Shown piece after piece: positions 1 to 12,400 of a DNA stretch of 64,000 nt. The stretch is from Pectinophora gossypiella. Taxonomy: Eukaryota > Arthropoda > Insecta > Lepidoptera > Gelechiidae. The position numbers and the translations under genes were made by a program. Positions within the stretch are counted from its first letter, which is position 1, and the number at the start of each line of letters is the position of its first letter. The DNA lies in NCBI RefSeq assembly GCF_024362695.1, contig NC_065406.1, forward strand, positions 14,012,001 to 14,076,000. The letters run 5' to 3'. Below the pieces are notes generated by a model. It searched no databases. It was given only the letters and a program-made list of their open reading frames with translations, and was not told where the DNA came from.

Positions 1-255
1 CTAACACCTTGTATAGCGCCGCTCGCGGATGAATTCAATCATAAACAGCCCGTACTCGGACGTATTGGCATACCGTGGTGCTTTCACTACTGGTTGGTGG
101 AGAATCACCAGATAACAGTCAATTTAGAACAGTTCCCGAACCCGAATCGAGTATGGCGGCCCTGCTGATTTTGGCAATCGACGTGTCTGACAATCACCAC
201 AGATTTACTTTGCGTCAACCAGACTTTTTTTTAAATATATTATTGCAATTTCCAG
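1..255 (+). other. FARP intron, window start
   Basis: The first 15 bases (CTAACACCTTGTATA) look like the right end of an M1 MITE. No exon is supported in the remainder. Confidence 0.45.
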
Positions 256-416
256 GGTTACTTTCGCGACGTAGTGGAATTCTTCTTCGAAGGTCGCAAC
301 GAGTGCAAGAACTTCTGGAAGAAGTGTGTAGAGAACCACGGCTTCTTTCGGTGCTCGAGCGTGCCGCGGCTGCCGCGACACAAGACGCGGGTTATATCGC
401 GAGGGTCGTCCTTCAG
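256..416 (+). CDS. Cdep: FARP exon: end of FERM C-lobe
   Basis: Acceptor tttccag at 249-255, donor gtgaga at 417. It reads GYFRDVVEFFFEGRNECKNF and then WKKCVENHGFFRCSSV, the last strand and helix of the PH-like FERM F3 lobe. It ends in SRGSSF, where the FERM-adjacent region begins. It exits in phase 2 (TTC AG). Confidence 0.9.
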
Positions 417-3400
417 GTGAGATATTAGACGCCAGTTTAATAGAGAGTCTGGTGGATCGCTTCACATTCTGGAAGAGGTGCGTGGAGAATCACAGGTTCT
501 GTCTGTGCTCGAGTGCGCGGATCATGTTGCGAAATAAAGAATAATAATGCATATAGAACGGTAACTCTCCGCCCCGCACTAATTGTATCCGGTGCCGAGC
601 TACATTTACCTCACCTCCTCTAGGTCTTACTTTTTAAATGGCCGTAAGCAGCTAAGATGACATCATACGTATATATTTCTATTCAAATTCCATAGAAAGG
701 TGTCGTTTTGACGTTTCGTGTTTGACTAGGTTCCTCTTACCTATTTATCAAGATATTCGTATGTAAAAAACACCTTTGAATATACATTTATTTTTCTTCA
801 ACAGGTATAGCGGCAAAACCCAGAAGCAAATAGTGGAGTTCGTGCGAGACAACTATGTGAAACGTCAGACATTCCAAAGGTTGGTTGTATATAAGCTTAG
901 CTATACGCAGCCTCTATAAGTAGACTTAAGTATGCATGCAATGACGACGAGCTTAGCCGCTATAGAGATAATATAGCTTACTGTAGAATGAAGCCGAATG
1001 ATGGATGAGAATCTATTTTACTACTTGTTATATGTGTCATCTATAATAAATAATACATACCAGAGGGATGTAGTTTAAAAATAAATAAAATCTAACTAAC
1101 GTTCTAATTTCTAAATTTGATTTGATTTGATATAGCCTAAGTAGCTCAGGTCTGTCATTAAAGACTTTGACTTGGTTTCTTGGGCCCAAGTGTAGTACAG
1201 GAATGTCACCATCGACCTATCGTTTATAAAGTCAAAATTTGTTTGTCTAACACAAATGGGCAGGCTCCGGAAATTGAAAGGCTTGTAGAGAGAAAATGTT
1301 ATCACCTCCTTTGGCTTCAATCTAAAGATTTTACTGTACTTTATCGTACTTACCTCTTTAGGTGTAGTTAGCGCTTATAGATGTGTGGAGCTCTGATCAA
1401 AAAGACGTGTTTTGTGACTAACATTTGTAGTCTAATATTTAAAAATTATATACCAAAATCATTTAATGGTAAGACATTCTAAAACGAGGTGCTATCCGAT
1501 GTATTCTCATTTCTGAGGGGTCATTTTTAAATCCTCTAAATATTTTTGACCAGAGCTAGCTTATTCACAATTAAAATTATCTTTAAACAAAGGGATACTA
1601 GGTCTAATTTTAAGGGATAGCCGAGAGTGTTTTATGACGATTTAATGTAGCGTTATAACTAGAATAAGTTTAAAACGTTCTGAAGGTGAGTGGTTAGCAT
1701 GGGCTGGGGCGACACTAGCTTTTGGTCATGTATTGTGGGCGTTTATGTGAACAAAACTACGCAGACAGTTTGCATGGTACGAAAAGGTCCCTAAACACGA
1801 CTAATGACAATCAAACGGTTAGTGAGGCTTCGAATAGTTTGTATTTCGATGGTGATTAGTAATTCTCGAGCATGCGCTGTATCCGTTGAGACTTTCGCTT
1901 CTTCCAAAAAGATCTTCACCAAGTTAGCGTCACGCGACGCGGCAATCGGTCGGAGGATGGTGTGCTCGAATGTAGGGATATCTCGAAACTATGGCTCTGC
2001 GCTCCTTATAGTGTTCTTTATGAAGCAATCTTTAAAAATCTCAAGTAATCTCAATTCATATAGTCTAGTCTCTATACAGCGCCACGCTCGTTCGTCCTGT
2101 GACGTTGTTCTGGATATGTGTATCTTCCCCTCGTGCACTATGTTATCGTTCCACCTTTACATGTTATCCTGTTGTTGTTAACCTCATTGTCGATAAGCGT
2201 TCTCGATAAGTTCTGTCTAAGATTTGGTCTACATTATCTGTGCCAGAAAACGTTTGCTTTCCAACTGGAAGTAAATATACATAGATCTAATTAAACGAAA
2301 AATAATTCAAACCATCCTTCGTGCAAATGTTTTGCACAAAACTTGCATTTATTATTTAAAAAACACAACAGAATGAAATTGCATTAAATCGGCATTAAAG
2401 TTGCACGAAGTAAAAATTTAACTGCACGAAACATAAACGCAATAAAATTGCACCAACAACAAAACAAGAACCAGTATCTTCGTGCACGAACACTCTTGAG
2501 GAGCGTAGGCCTGTCGGTCACGCCATTAGTCGTAGTGGGGCCCACACGCGCAACCAAAAGCTGGTGTCGTCACCATCCTCTCGCCGATGTCGCAGGTCGG
2601 GGTCGTTCCGCGCGTCGCGCTCTGCCGGCTCGTCGCGCGGCAACGTGGCAGCCGCCGCGCCCGCCTCCGCCGCCACCCCCGCCGCGCTCAACCAGAGCCT
2701 CTCCGCGCACCCGCTGCTGCCGTTGCCGCCCGGCTCCGACGGTACGTTACACTTACCCTCTACAGCCTGCATCCACTAAAGGTGATATGACGACAGAACA
2801 AGAGGACATCTAGGGACTCAAGATAATCCGGGCTCAGAATAAACTCCCAGTGAGTTCGCTCATATCTCAAAATTATTCAGCCTGACACGAAATTGTCTAG
2901 CTGGTAGGTTTATGGGAAGGTCGGGTTGCTTTCTCTAGTTCCACTTATGACCATGAATACAAGGCAACATTAATAAGATTCATCGGTCATAGCAATTGAA
3001 TTTAAGTTGATTTGTTTTTTGCACTTTTGTCATTATAACCTGCCAGGATAGAGACCGATCGTACTTTTATATCTTCAATTTGTATAGATAAAGAATTTTC
3101 TGAGTTATAATCAGTCAATTCATTTTTTTGAGACGATGCTTCTGTTATTTTTGTCTCGTATTGTAGCGTTGTAACTGGTACGTGAGGTAAGTGAGGCTTT
3201 TATATGTATATTGTGATTGTGGTGGTTTGGTTTTTCTATGAGATCCATAGGATGTCGCTTAGGACTGTGTCTAACTAAAATACTACTTTTTGTGAATGAT
3301 TTCGCTTTGAATTCGATTTTAGGAACCTGACAATGAACGTAGGTAGAATTACCGTTGTAATGAAAGTAGTTAGAATCACAACTTCGTCGATTACAGATGA

Positions 3401-6400
3401 AATGTACCGTTTCGTCAAAAGTATTTTTTGAGTTTTGTACCTTTTAGATTTAGCACCTTTATTCCATCATGTTCATTACAGCTGCATTAATAACGTCCCT
3501 TGATGGCAAAACGACGCTTTCTTCCTTCAATTTTAAAAATAATGTCTCTTATTTTTATTCCGTGGTTCGCTTAAGTACCCTGATCGTATTGACAGGTTCG
3601 GGTTTTACAGAAGCGACTGCCATCCGACTAATCCAAATTGCGAATAGATCGAAACAATTATGAATCCGTTCAACCTGGGACAAGTTTATTTGAAGTCGGA
3701 CGACGCACGGTAGCTGCGTTTTCACATTCGAGTCGTGCGACGAATTTGTACGACACTGAGTATTATAGAAGGCGGAGTCTAGGTATGAATGACTTTGTAG
3801 ACCAGTATTCATACGAAACGCATCCAAGATGAGACCGTCTTTAGTCCGTAGCACTCCAAAATTTTGAGATCCTTTCGTTCTTTCTGAGTTTCCTTCAGCA
3901 TGGATTAGTGCTACAAACTGTAATTACACTGTAGGAGCTGAATTACCCAAGCAATGTATCATTGCAGCGATTTCCCTGGAGTGGGACAAGCAGCCTCACT
4001 ACCTGGAGGCTTCTCTGATGATGAAGGGCTACAGCTTGTCGGCGGCGCGCGCGGCGGCGGCGGCACGCACACGCCGCAGCTCGGAGGCCGCGACTCGCCC
4101 GCCGCTCGCAGCTACCGCCTATGCCACCACGAGGGACAAGGTATGACGTTTTATATATAGCTCACAAATATCTCCACTACACATGACATTCGCGAATACG
4201 CTGGCTGTACCGTTTGCCTTGACCAAGCCCTTAAGCATAAAACCACGACGCGTTCAGCTTACAATACAAGTAAACATATGTTAGGGCAAAGGTGATAGAT
4301 TGACGTGTGATGTCCGTCTACTATAAATAATACCCCTACATTAGACTTTTAGAAGCTTTGCTTTTGAATTGCAGCCTAAAATTATATATACCGGCCTGTT
4401 TATCCACAGAAGCTGAAATTCCTGATACTCGTAAAAATAGCTTTTTGTTTTAAATCGCAGTGAAGTAAGAAAACTTTCGATAGTTTTAAACCGACTTCGA
4501 AAAAGAAGGTTTTCAATTTGTTATGAATAGTTTTAATACTCAGTATTACGAGGTGTTACTAAAACGATATCAAGCAGAAACCGCCACCTGTTTATCTTTT
4601 TTTCAAGACCATTTCTGTATTTCTTTTTAGAATTTTCTTTCGGGATTAAATAAAATAAGCACTCTTACAAGTTGGGTGCTTGTATTCTACAGTCTAAAAC
4701 AGTAATATCCCTAAATAGAGGGTAGTTTAAAATGTAACTACTATGTTGTCCTCTTAAAGCAAATGCAGTGCTGTTCTTGAAATTAACTCGATATCAACTC
4801 TATAATCTCAGGCGCGTTATAGCCATAATCGGGACTCACAACCTATATTAATGTAGAAAAGGGAAATACTTTAATGCCTCAAAATAGTTTTTTACGTCTA
4901 TTTTGAAAAGTGAACGTTAAGTTTTCTTTTTTATAAACTAAACTTTTAAAAAAAATTCAAGCTACTCGTCTTTGAGAAGTGCCAGTTAAGACGATACTTG
5001 TCGTCGAACGATAATGTCGCTTTCAATATCGAGACAGCGCTATTTGCTTAGAGAATAACACTGCTGTAGTGCTTACCTATTTTGTTCTCCACTTCACAAT
5101 AGAAAATCTATTTTCTGTTTCTTTCAGCTGACAAAACTGTACTGCAACCAAATCGTAAGGGCCCTTCAGAAAATTGGCTTAATGTCTAATATTTAACCTA
5201 ACCCCTATCAAAATTCATCCTTACTACATATTTTTTTCACGTCCTAACATTCCGTTGATGTATTGGTGGTTGTAATATTATTAAATCTTTTGTGTTTGTA
5301 CTAACAGTTACTGTACATTTTATCTCAAAAGTGTCAAATAGCATTCAAGTGCAACAACGCAAAAGATTTAGCACGCCTAACCCTCCTTTCCAATATTTAT
5401 TACTTTAGCACGATCTTCTGAAAATGACCCACTCCTTTATCTAACCCTTTGTCTTTTATCCAAAAAAGATGTTGTATAGCACCAAATTTTATTCATCTGC
5501 ACAATCTTGTAAATCGCACGTTACTGGGTATCTTTTCTATGTGGCAAACTAGATACCTGAATAAATATTAACGATTTGGGTTTTCCACAGGAGGCTCCCG
5601 AAGTAGTGACTCATGCAGAGGTCAATCATTATCCTACGGAGGATTCGCCTCTGCCTCATCGGACGACGACACCATTGGTAAGAAATCGTTTTGTTATAAA
5701 AGCGACTCATAATTATGTTTAATGTACCAAAGTAAAAATTTAAGCGTCAAAATTAAATGTAGCTTATGACGTATTGTTTTATTTTCCCTAAATTTTATCA
5801 AGTGTCGCCTCTACACTTCATGGCGTTGTAGTTAAGGTGTCGGTGGTCGTGTTGCAGGCTTCTCCGGAGAGTACATGGACGTGGAGCCAGGGCAGCCTGC
5901 CGGGCGGGTCTGCCCGCGCGCGCGCGCCCACTCCGCCGCCGCGAGCGCGGCCGGCGCCCGCAGGTCAGAGCCCGCCGCCCCCGACCCACACGCACACGCA
6001 CACACACACCCACACCACATACACCACTGTCACGCGCCATGCCGCCGACTCCCCTAGCATCTATCCGGACTTCGTTCTCACGAAACAGTCTTCCAGCTTT
6101 AAGAAGTCGTCGGAGCGGCTCGAGTATGAACTCTCGCAGATCAACATGTATTCGGCGTGCCCGTCGACCCGCTCGAGCCGGTCGGGCGGGTCGCTCCTCC
6201 TCGAGGAGGTTGAAGATGCGCCTCGGGCTAAGTTGATCTGGCGTCGAAGCGCCAGCTGCCGGAATCTCCGCGATTTTAGCTTTGATGACGCCGGTAGGTC
6301 GAAACGCAGAGGGAAACAGAAACGTGACACGCGTAGTATGGTCGCCGATTTGGACACGTACTATTCTACGGGTGGACGGATCGATTCTCCTATCACGAGA

Positions 6401-9400
6401 TATGACGACGCGCGTACTTTAGCGTTCGTTCTTGGCACTCAGAACTCCATAGAGGCGCAGAGGGAGATGATAGGCCGCACTTACTCTTCTAGCTTCCCGG
6501 GCGCTATTAGTGAACCTAGATTAGACGCACCCACGTTTGTACGTAGTGGCTCTCAGGATGACATTTCGCATGACAGTTACGAAGTCATCGAAAGATCTGA
6601 TGACGAATCTGAGAATCCTAGATACGCCAGGATTCAACCACGCTCCATGATTCACACTCGTTCGTGCTCGTTGGACTCTGGTAATGATTTGCCTTCGGAC
6701 GATGATCAGTCTCTGTCTCATCTGTCCGAATGCGAAGATCAGGAAGCGATAGGCTTGGGTTCAGTTAAATACAAGAGCGACAATGACATTCCTCTCGATC
6801 CATTTCTTTTGGATGATCCGAGGGTGTTGCCACGAGAGAAACTTTCCGTCAGATCTGATGGTAGTTTCTATAAAGAGATCAAACGTGCACTCGGCTCGAG
6901 AACTTCTAGTCAAGAATCCAAAAGTGATATCTATGAAAAGATTTCTAAAAGCAGCGCTGAATCGAGTAAGAAGTCTCGAGACAGTGTCTACCACACAGAT
7001 AGTAAGAAGTCCCGTGAGACTATCAAGAGCAAGAGCTCTGACCGATCGGGATCTAGAACATCTAGTCAAGATTCCAAGTCAGATTACTATGACTGTAAGA
7101 AGAATTTGTATGAGGTTGAAGAAATGAATAGGCGACGTAGCTCGGCTAGTATTCATAATGCTTATATTGACCCATTCGAGCCGATATCGCCATCTTCTAG
7201 TCCAGATTCAGGAAAAGATTTCTACGATGCTCAACCTACGTTTATCGGCATGGAAAAACCAGAATATAGGGAGAAAACGCTCTTTGATAAGTCTCATGAA
7301 GACTTGATTGCAAATCTTGTTACTTCCCCGAACTTTTATCATATCCCAACTCCTTACTCTACATTCCCGAGTAATAGTAGACATCACAAGGAACCTAGCC
7401 CATTGCATTCTGCGAGTTTGCAACACGTTGATATGGAGCTGTATGGCCAGTATTCAGACTCAAGTCCACCAAAGAAATGCGATGACTTATCTACTGAAGA
7501 AGAAGACATGCAAATGGCACCAACGACACATATTTGGCCCGAAAAAATTGCAGGCCTAGACACAGAAATTGATACTCGTGCTGCAAAAATAATGCAGTAC
7601 CAGCGACGTCGTTCTTCAGAAACAGTTTTCAGTTTCGACAAAGATAAAATCGAATCTTTGACTCGTTCGACGAGCAAAGAATCTGCTCCTCCTTCATCAC
7701 ATCTTGTCAAAGAGTCTTCGAACGAATCTGACGTAAATGTACGTGTTCTGCCTGCAATGGACAGTATAGAATATGCTAAAAACAAGGCTCACAAAGCGGC
7801 TGGTATTTCTGGTACACCGTCTATCCTTCAATCTGAGTTTGATAAGAGTATGCGTGGAAAGGTTTACACGCATATTATAAAAAAGGAGAACTTAAAAGAA
7901 GAACTAATGGCTAAAACTCACTTTGACGAATACAATCCGAAACTTATACTGGACACTAGTTCGAGTAGTCGTCTTGCAGATACAGCTGTGCCATATACTC
8001 ATCCTACTGTAGAAAGAACTAAGAGTGATCCAAATAGTCTAGCAAATAGACCTCGATTTAGCAGTGTGAACTCTCGTAGACACGTCTTAATGCATCAGAA
8101 GTCTATAGATTTGACTCCGGCAGAATCTAGTGATGAAGACTACATGTTTCGACAAATACCAAGTGCACCACCAATTGCGACTAAGCGATCTCACTTCGAA
8201 CTACCATCACGGATGCCTGATCATATTCGACCACCTTTCGATTTGCCAAAGAATTACTTTAAAGAATTCGACGCTTTCAAAGCTGGATTTAAAGATAATA
8301 AGAAATCGGACGATGGATATGACATTCCTTACGTCTTGCATAAAAGGCACGTCATGAATGGAACTGCTCCTTCGCCAATGGATGATAAGAGACCGCCACC
8401 TGATATCATAATGCTTCCGCCACAAAACGGTCGACATATTGTCAGTGCTCATCCTAGGTGCAAATATCACGACCATCCTAAATCGCCTCGCTCGCCCAAG
8501 TCACCGAAATCTCCAAAATCACCCAAGTCTCCGAAGTCTCCTAAATCTCCTAAGTCACCAAAGTCGCCGAAATCCCCGAAGTCACCAAGAAGCAGCATTC
8601 AAGTTGACCATAGTTCTAAATTCTTGGAAGTAGAAAATCGCGATTTCTTATTTACTCAAAATATTGACTTGTCTAAAGTGGATCCAGTTACTTTGGAAGT
8701 TGACAAAAGCGGTCAACTACAACACATACCAAGTCCTAAAAGAGACATTACTAAACATTTAGATCCGGCACTGCTTGAAACTTTAAACTCTAAATTGAGT
8801 CAAATTGAAAGTGATTCGGCTACAAGTTCAAAGACGGATAGTATTCGTCAAGAAACACAGTATAGTCATGACATAAAGTTCGCAATAAATGGGCGCAATG
8901 TGTCGCAACCACCGATTTGTAAAGATCCTAAACCAATGACTGCTGCCGAAAAACTACGCGCTGATATTAAATCAAAATCTGATAAAATGCCACCCAAACG
9001 AGGACCGAAAACAAAAGGCAAAAAAGGTCCTGGTAGCAAAATTAAAGGAAAAGGTAGTAATAAGATCAGAATCACTTCCTTTTCTTCTGATGATGAGAGC
9101 GTTGATTCTGATGACGTGTTTGGTACAACTGAAGCAGCACCAAAGCTGGAGTTTTCTCCGCCGCAGTCCCGTAAAGAACTTGAGCCTATACTTCAACTTG
9201 AATATGACAAAATTACTTCTGGTGCTTGGCATAGAGGCCAAACAATGAGTTCGACTGAAATAGAAGGGTCGCCTCCACAATGTAGGAAGTTGGCAGAGCT
9301 TGAAGCGAAATACAATCCTCAGGTTCTTGAAACTGTCATCGGTAACGCAACCGAGCTGAGACGTATTTCAGAACGTTCAATATCTATTCCAAGCTCTGAA

Positions 9401-12400
9401 GACGATGTAGCTATCAAAATACCAGAAGTAAAACAGCTCAGCAAAGAAAATTCATCAACATGGGAGTATAACGAAAATATACCTTCTCCAATACTTGAGA
9501 GTACAGAATTTTTGAAATCTGATGAGGAGCATTTAGCTGATATGGAGATACAAAAAGTGACTGGTATTCGCACCCAATCAGAGGAAAAGAGTGATTTTAA
9601 AGAGGAACGGAAAGACTTCTCCAGGCTAGATGTAAAGAAAAGCTTGCGAGACGAATTAATTTCACCGATGCTCCGCAAACCAGGTGGGACGCCTATCCTA
9701 TTTGCTCATGCTAGGTTGAACCTCTCTGAAGGCTCCGTATTTTCCCTGCAACGGCAGAAAGCTACTCAAGATTCTCCCACTGCTAGTCGTAGAGCCAAAA
9801 GCTTAGACACGCCTGTTATACAACTGCATAGACTACCCCCGATGAATGCATTTTCCTCAAAAGACGATACAGTTGAAGATATAAATGAAGAAGGCGAAAT
9901 ATTGGAAGAGAAGCCGTTAATTGATGATAAAGGTAAACTGAATAAAATGGAAATTATTGACAAAATTGAAGAGGTTGAAGAGGAACATCTGCTTGAACCT
10001 CCAGAAGAGTTGAAAGCCGTTGTTATTGATAATGAGGAGCTACAACTACTTGAAGAATTAGTCGAACAACGACGTCCGCGGTCGTTCAAACGTAGATATG
10101 ATTTAACAAAACTTGGTCAAATGAAATCCCCATGTCGATCGCCTTTGAACCGATCGCCACTATCTCGTTCACCCATTTCTAAATCGCCATCAAGATCGCC
10201 AACTTCCAGTTTGAATTCTCCTAGAGGCAGTATCAGGAAACTTTCAGATTTGAGTGAGGACCAAATAGTACCCGACATTGAGCGAATCAAACGCAAAGAG
10301 AAGAAAAAATTGACTTTAAAGACGAAACCTGAAGATAAACAGAAATTGACTAGCAAACTAAACAAAGGAGGTTCGCTAGATACTAACGCGACTAAAGTTA
10401 GAGCTCTGCAGACTCAAAAGTCATTACCATCGTCATTGAAAGATCGGCCAGATTTTTTGACTGTACCGCCGCTTGAAATAGCACGTGCTAAAAGTCAAGA
10501 ATTGGAGCAAAGTGAGAGAAAAAAGTTGGGTAAAGAGAAATCAAAATCACTGGAGAAAATGGAGTTAAAACGTGGAACTAGTAAAGAGAGAACTAAATCT
10601 ACAGAAGAAAGTGACACCGAAATTGCTAAACGTAAAGAGAAACAGCAAATGCTGTTCGAAGCAGCTTTAAAACAGACGAAGACTCTTATAAGCCCAGTTA
10701 AAGATACTATGCCACCGTTCCCGCCACCCGAGGATAAAATTGTCGTTAAAACAGAGGGTGATAAGATTATAATAGAAACTAAAATTAACAGCAAAGCTGA
10801 AGACCACGTATTTATTGCAAAATCGCCAAAGAAATTGGATAACAAATTAACTGGAAAAATAAGCAGAAGTTTTGAAGACCAAAAAACTACAAAACCGACG
10901 GCTAAAATGAATAAAAGCATGGATGATAAATCGAGCCAATCTTTAGAAGACAAATTCGATGATCTCGCTGCGTTGCAAAAGTCACCAAAAACGTTATCCA
11001 AGAAACAAGAAATTAAACAACAGATTGAGGGAAAAGTTGTTTATCAAAAAATGCATCCCAGTGCGAAATCTAGAAGCTTAGATAGAAAGGTAGATGTCCA
11101 TCTTGATGCGAAAATAAAGTCTAAAAGTTTAGACAGAAATTATGTCACGCCCCTGACAGCGGCTATAACGCCAGACAGCGAGAGACATTTCAAACAGGAG
11201 GTTGTCAAAGTGGATGTCCATCCTAGTGTGGAAGAAGAACCAGAAATTGAACCTGCTTTGACAGAACCCGAAAAAAATACAAAAGAAGTGAAAGATGTGT
11301 CTCCTTCACATAGCTACAAGGACAAGTATGAAGACGATTCATCTATTGAATGGATGACGAGCTCTCAACATACTGTTATTGAAAATGACACACAGACTGT
11401 CATATTGGAACGCCGTCGTGTCGATATCTACAACAAACAAAGACAAACTGAACTGCAAGAAAGCAAGAGCAACCAAGACGTGCATAGCTTGCTATCAGAA
11501 AGAAAACCCGAAATTGCTCGATTGACAAGTGAAGAAGAATCGCTAACCGAAGTCAGCGAATTAAAGGTATCCGATGAAAGTCACATGCTGGGTATATGTC
11601 TACCTTACATTGATGCCGATAGTTCTTCCGATCAAGATGGATCGAGAAAGGATAAGAAAACTAAACTTTCACGGGGCAGAAGTGATGATACGGGGTCGTG
11701 GGCTACTGCTGACTATGAAGAATATGTAGTAGATACAGAGTTGCCCCTGTCTGACACCGGTGAAAGTACTAGAAAAAGTAAAGGCAAGCGAGGTTTAGAT
11801 CCTCAAAGCACGTTTGATGAATCTTCCGCGAGCTTAGTCGAGTTCTTGAGACACGAATCGCAATCACAGTTGCTATCGGAACCTGAAACTGAATCCAAGA
11901 AAACTCGTGATCCGCCTAGGTCCATTGATTTTACTACTCTTAAACGTAAAAGTAAAAATAAAATTATTGTTACACCGCCTCAAGAAAATAGCCCGACTGT
12001 GGAAAACATACCATTTATTGACTCAAGTTCGAAATCCACTAATAAATCTGAAGGGGAACAAACTGGCAGCTCGGGAAGTGCTAATGATATTTCGCCAACC
12101 GATTTGAAAAATGATCAGAAAGCTTTATTGTCGGCGAAATCTAGGCGTAGCGAGCTATTAAAGTTAAGTGCTGAACGCTCGCGAAGCTCTGAATCAACGT
12201 CCTGGACGAGTATTGAGAAAGATGTCAGTCCATCTAGTGCGCATATAAAAGGGAGTTCTATTGATGATGAGTCTAGTGTCAGCTGCTCTATTGCTAGACC
12301 TTTAGGCATATCACAGGATATAGAGAAACTTAACAAAAAGGACAGAGAATGTTTAGAAGAGCTAAAACAAGCAATGGAGTATGGGGAAGAACATTTGATG

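Noticed and set aside
5875..6057. 60-residue His/Ala-rich ORF as a real C-terminus
   Set aside because: It arises by reading through the CA-repeat intron. It may occur as a retained-intron product but is not treated as the main form.
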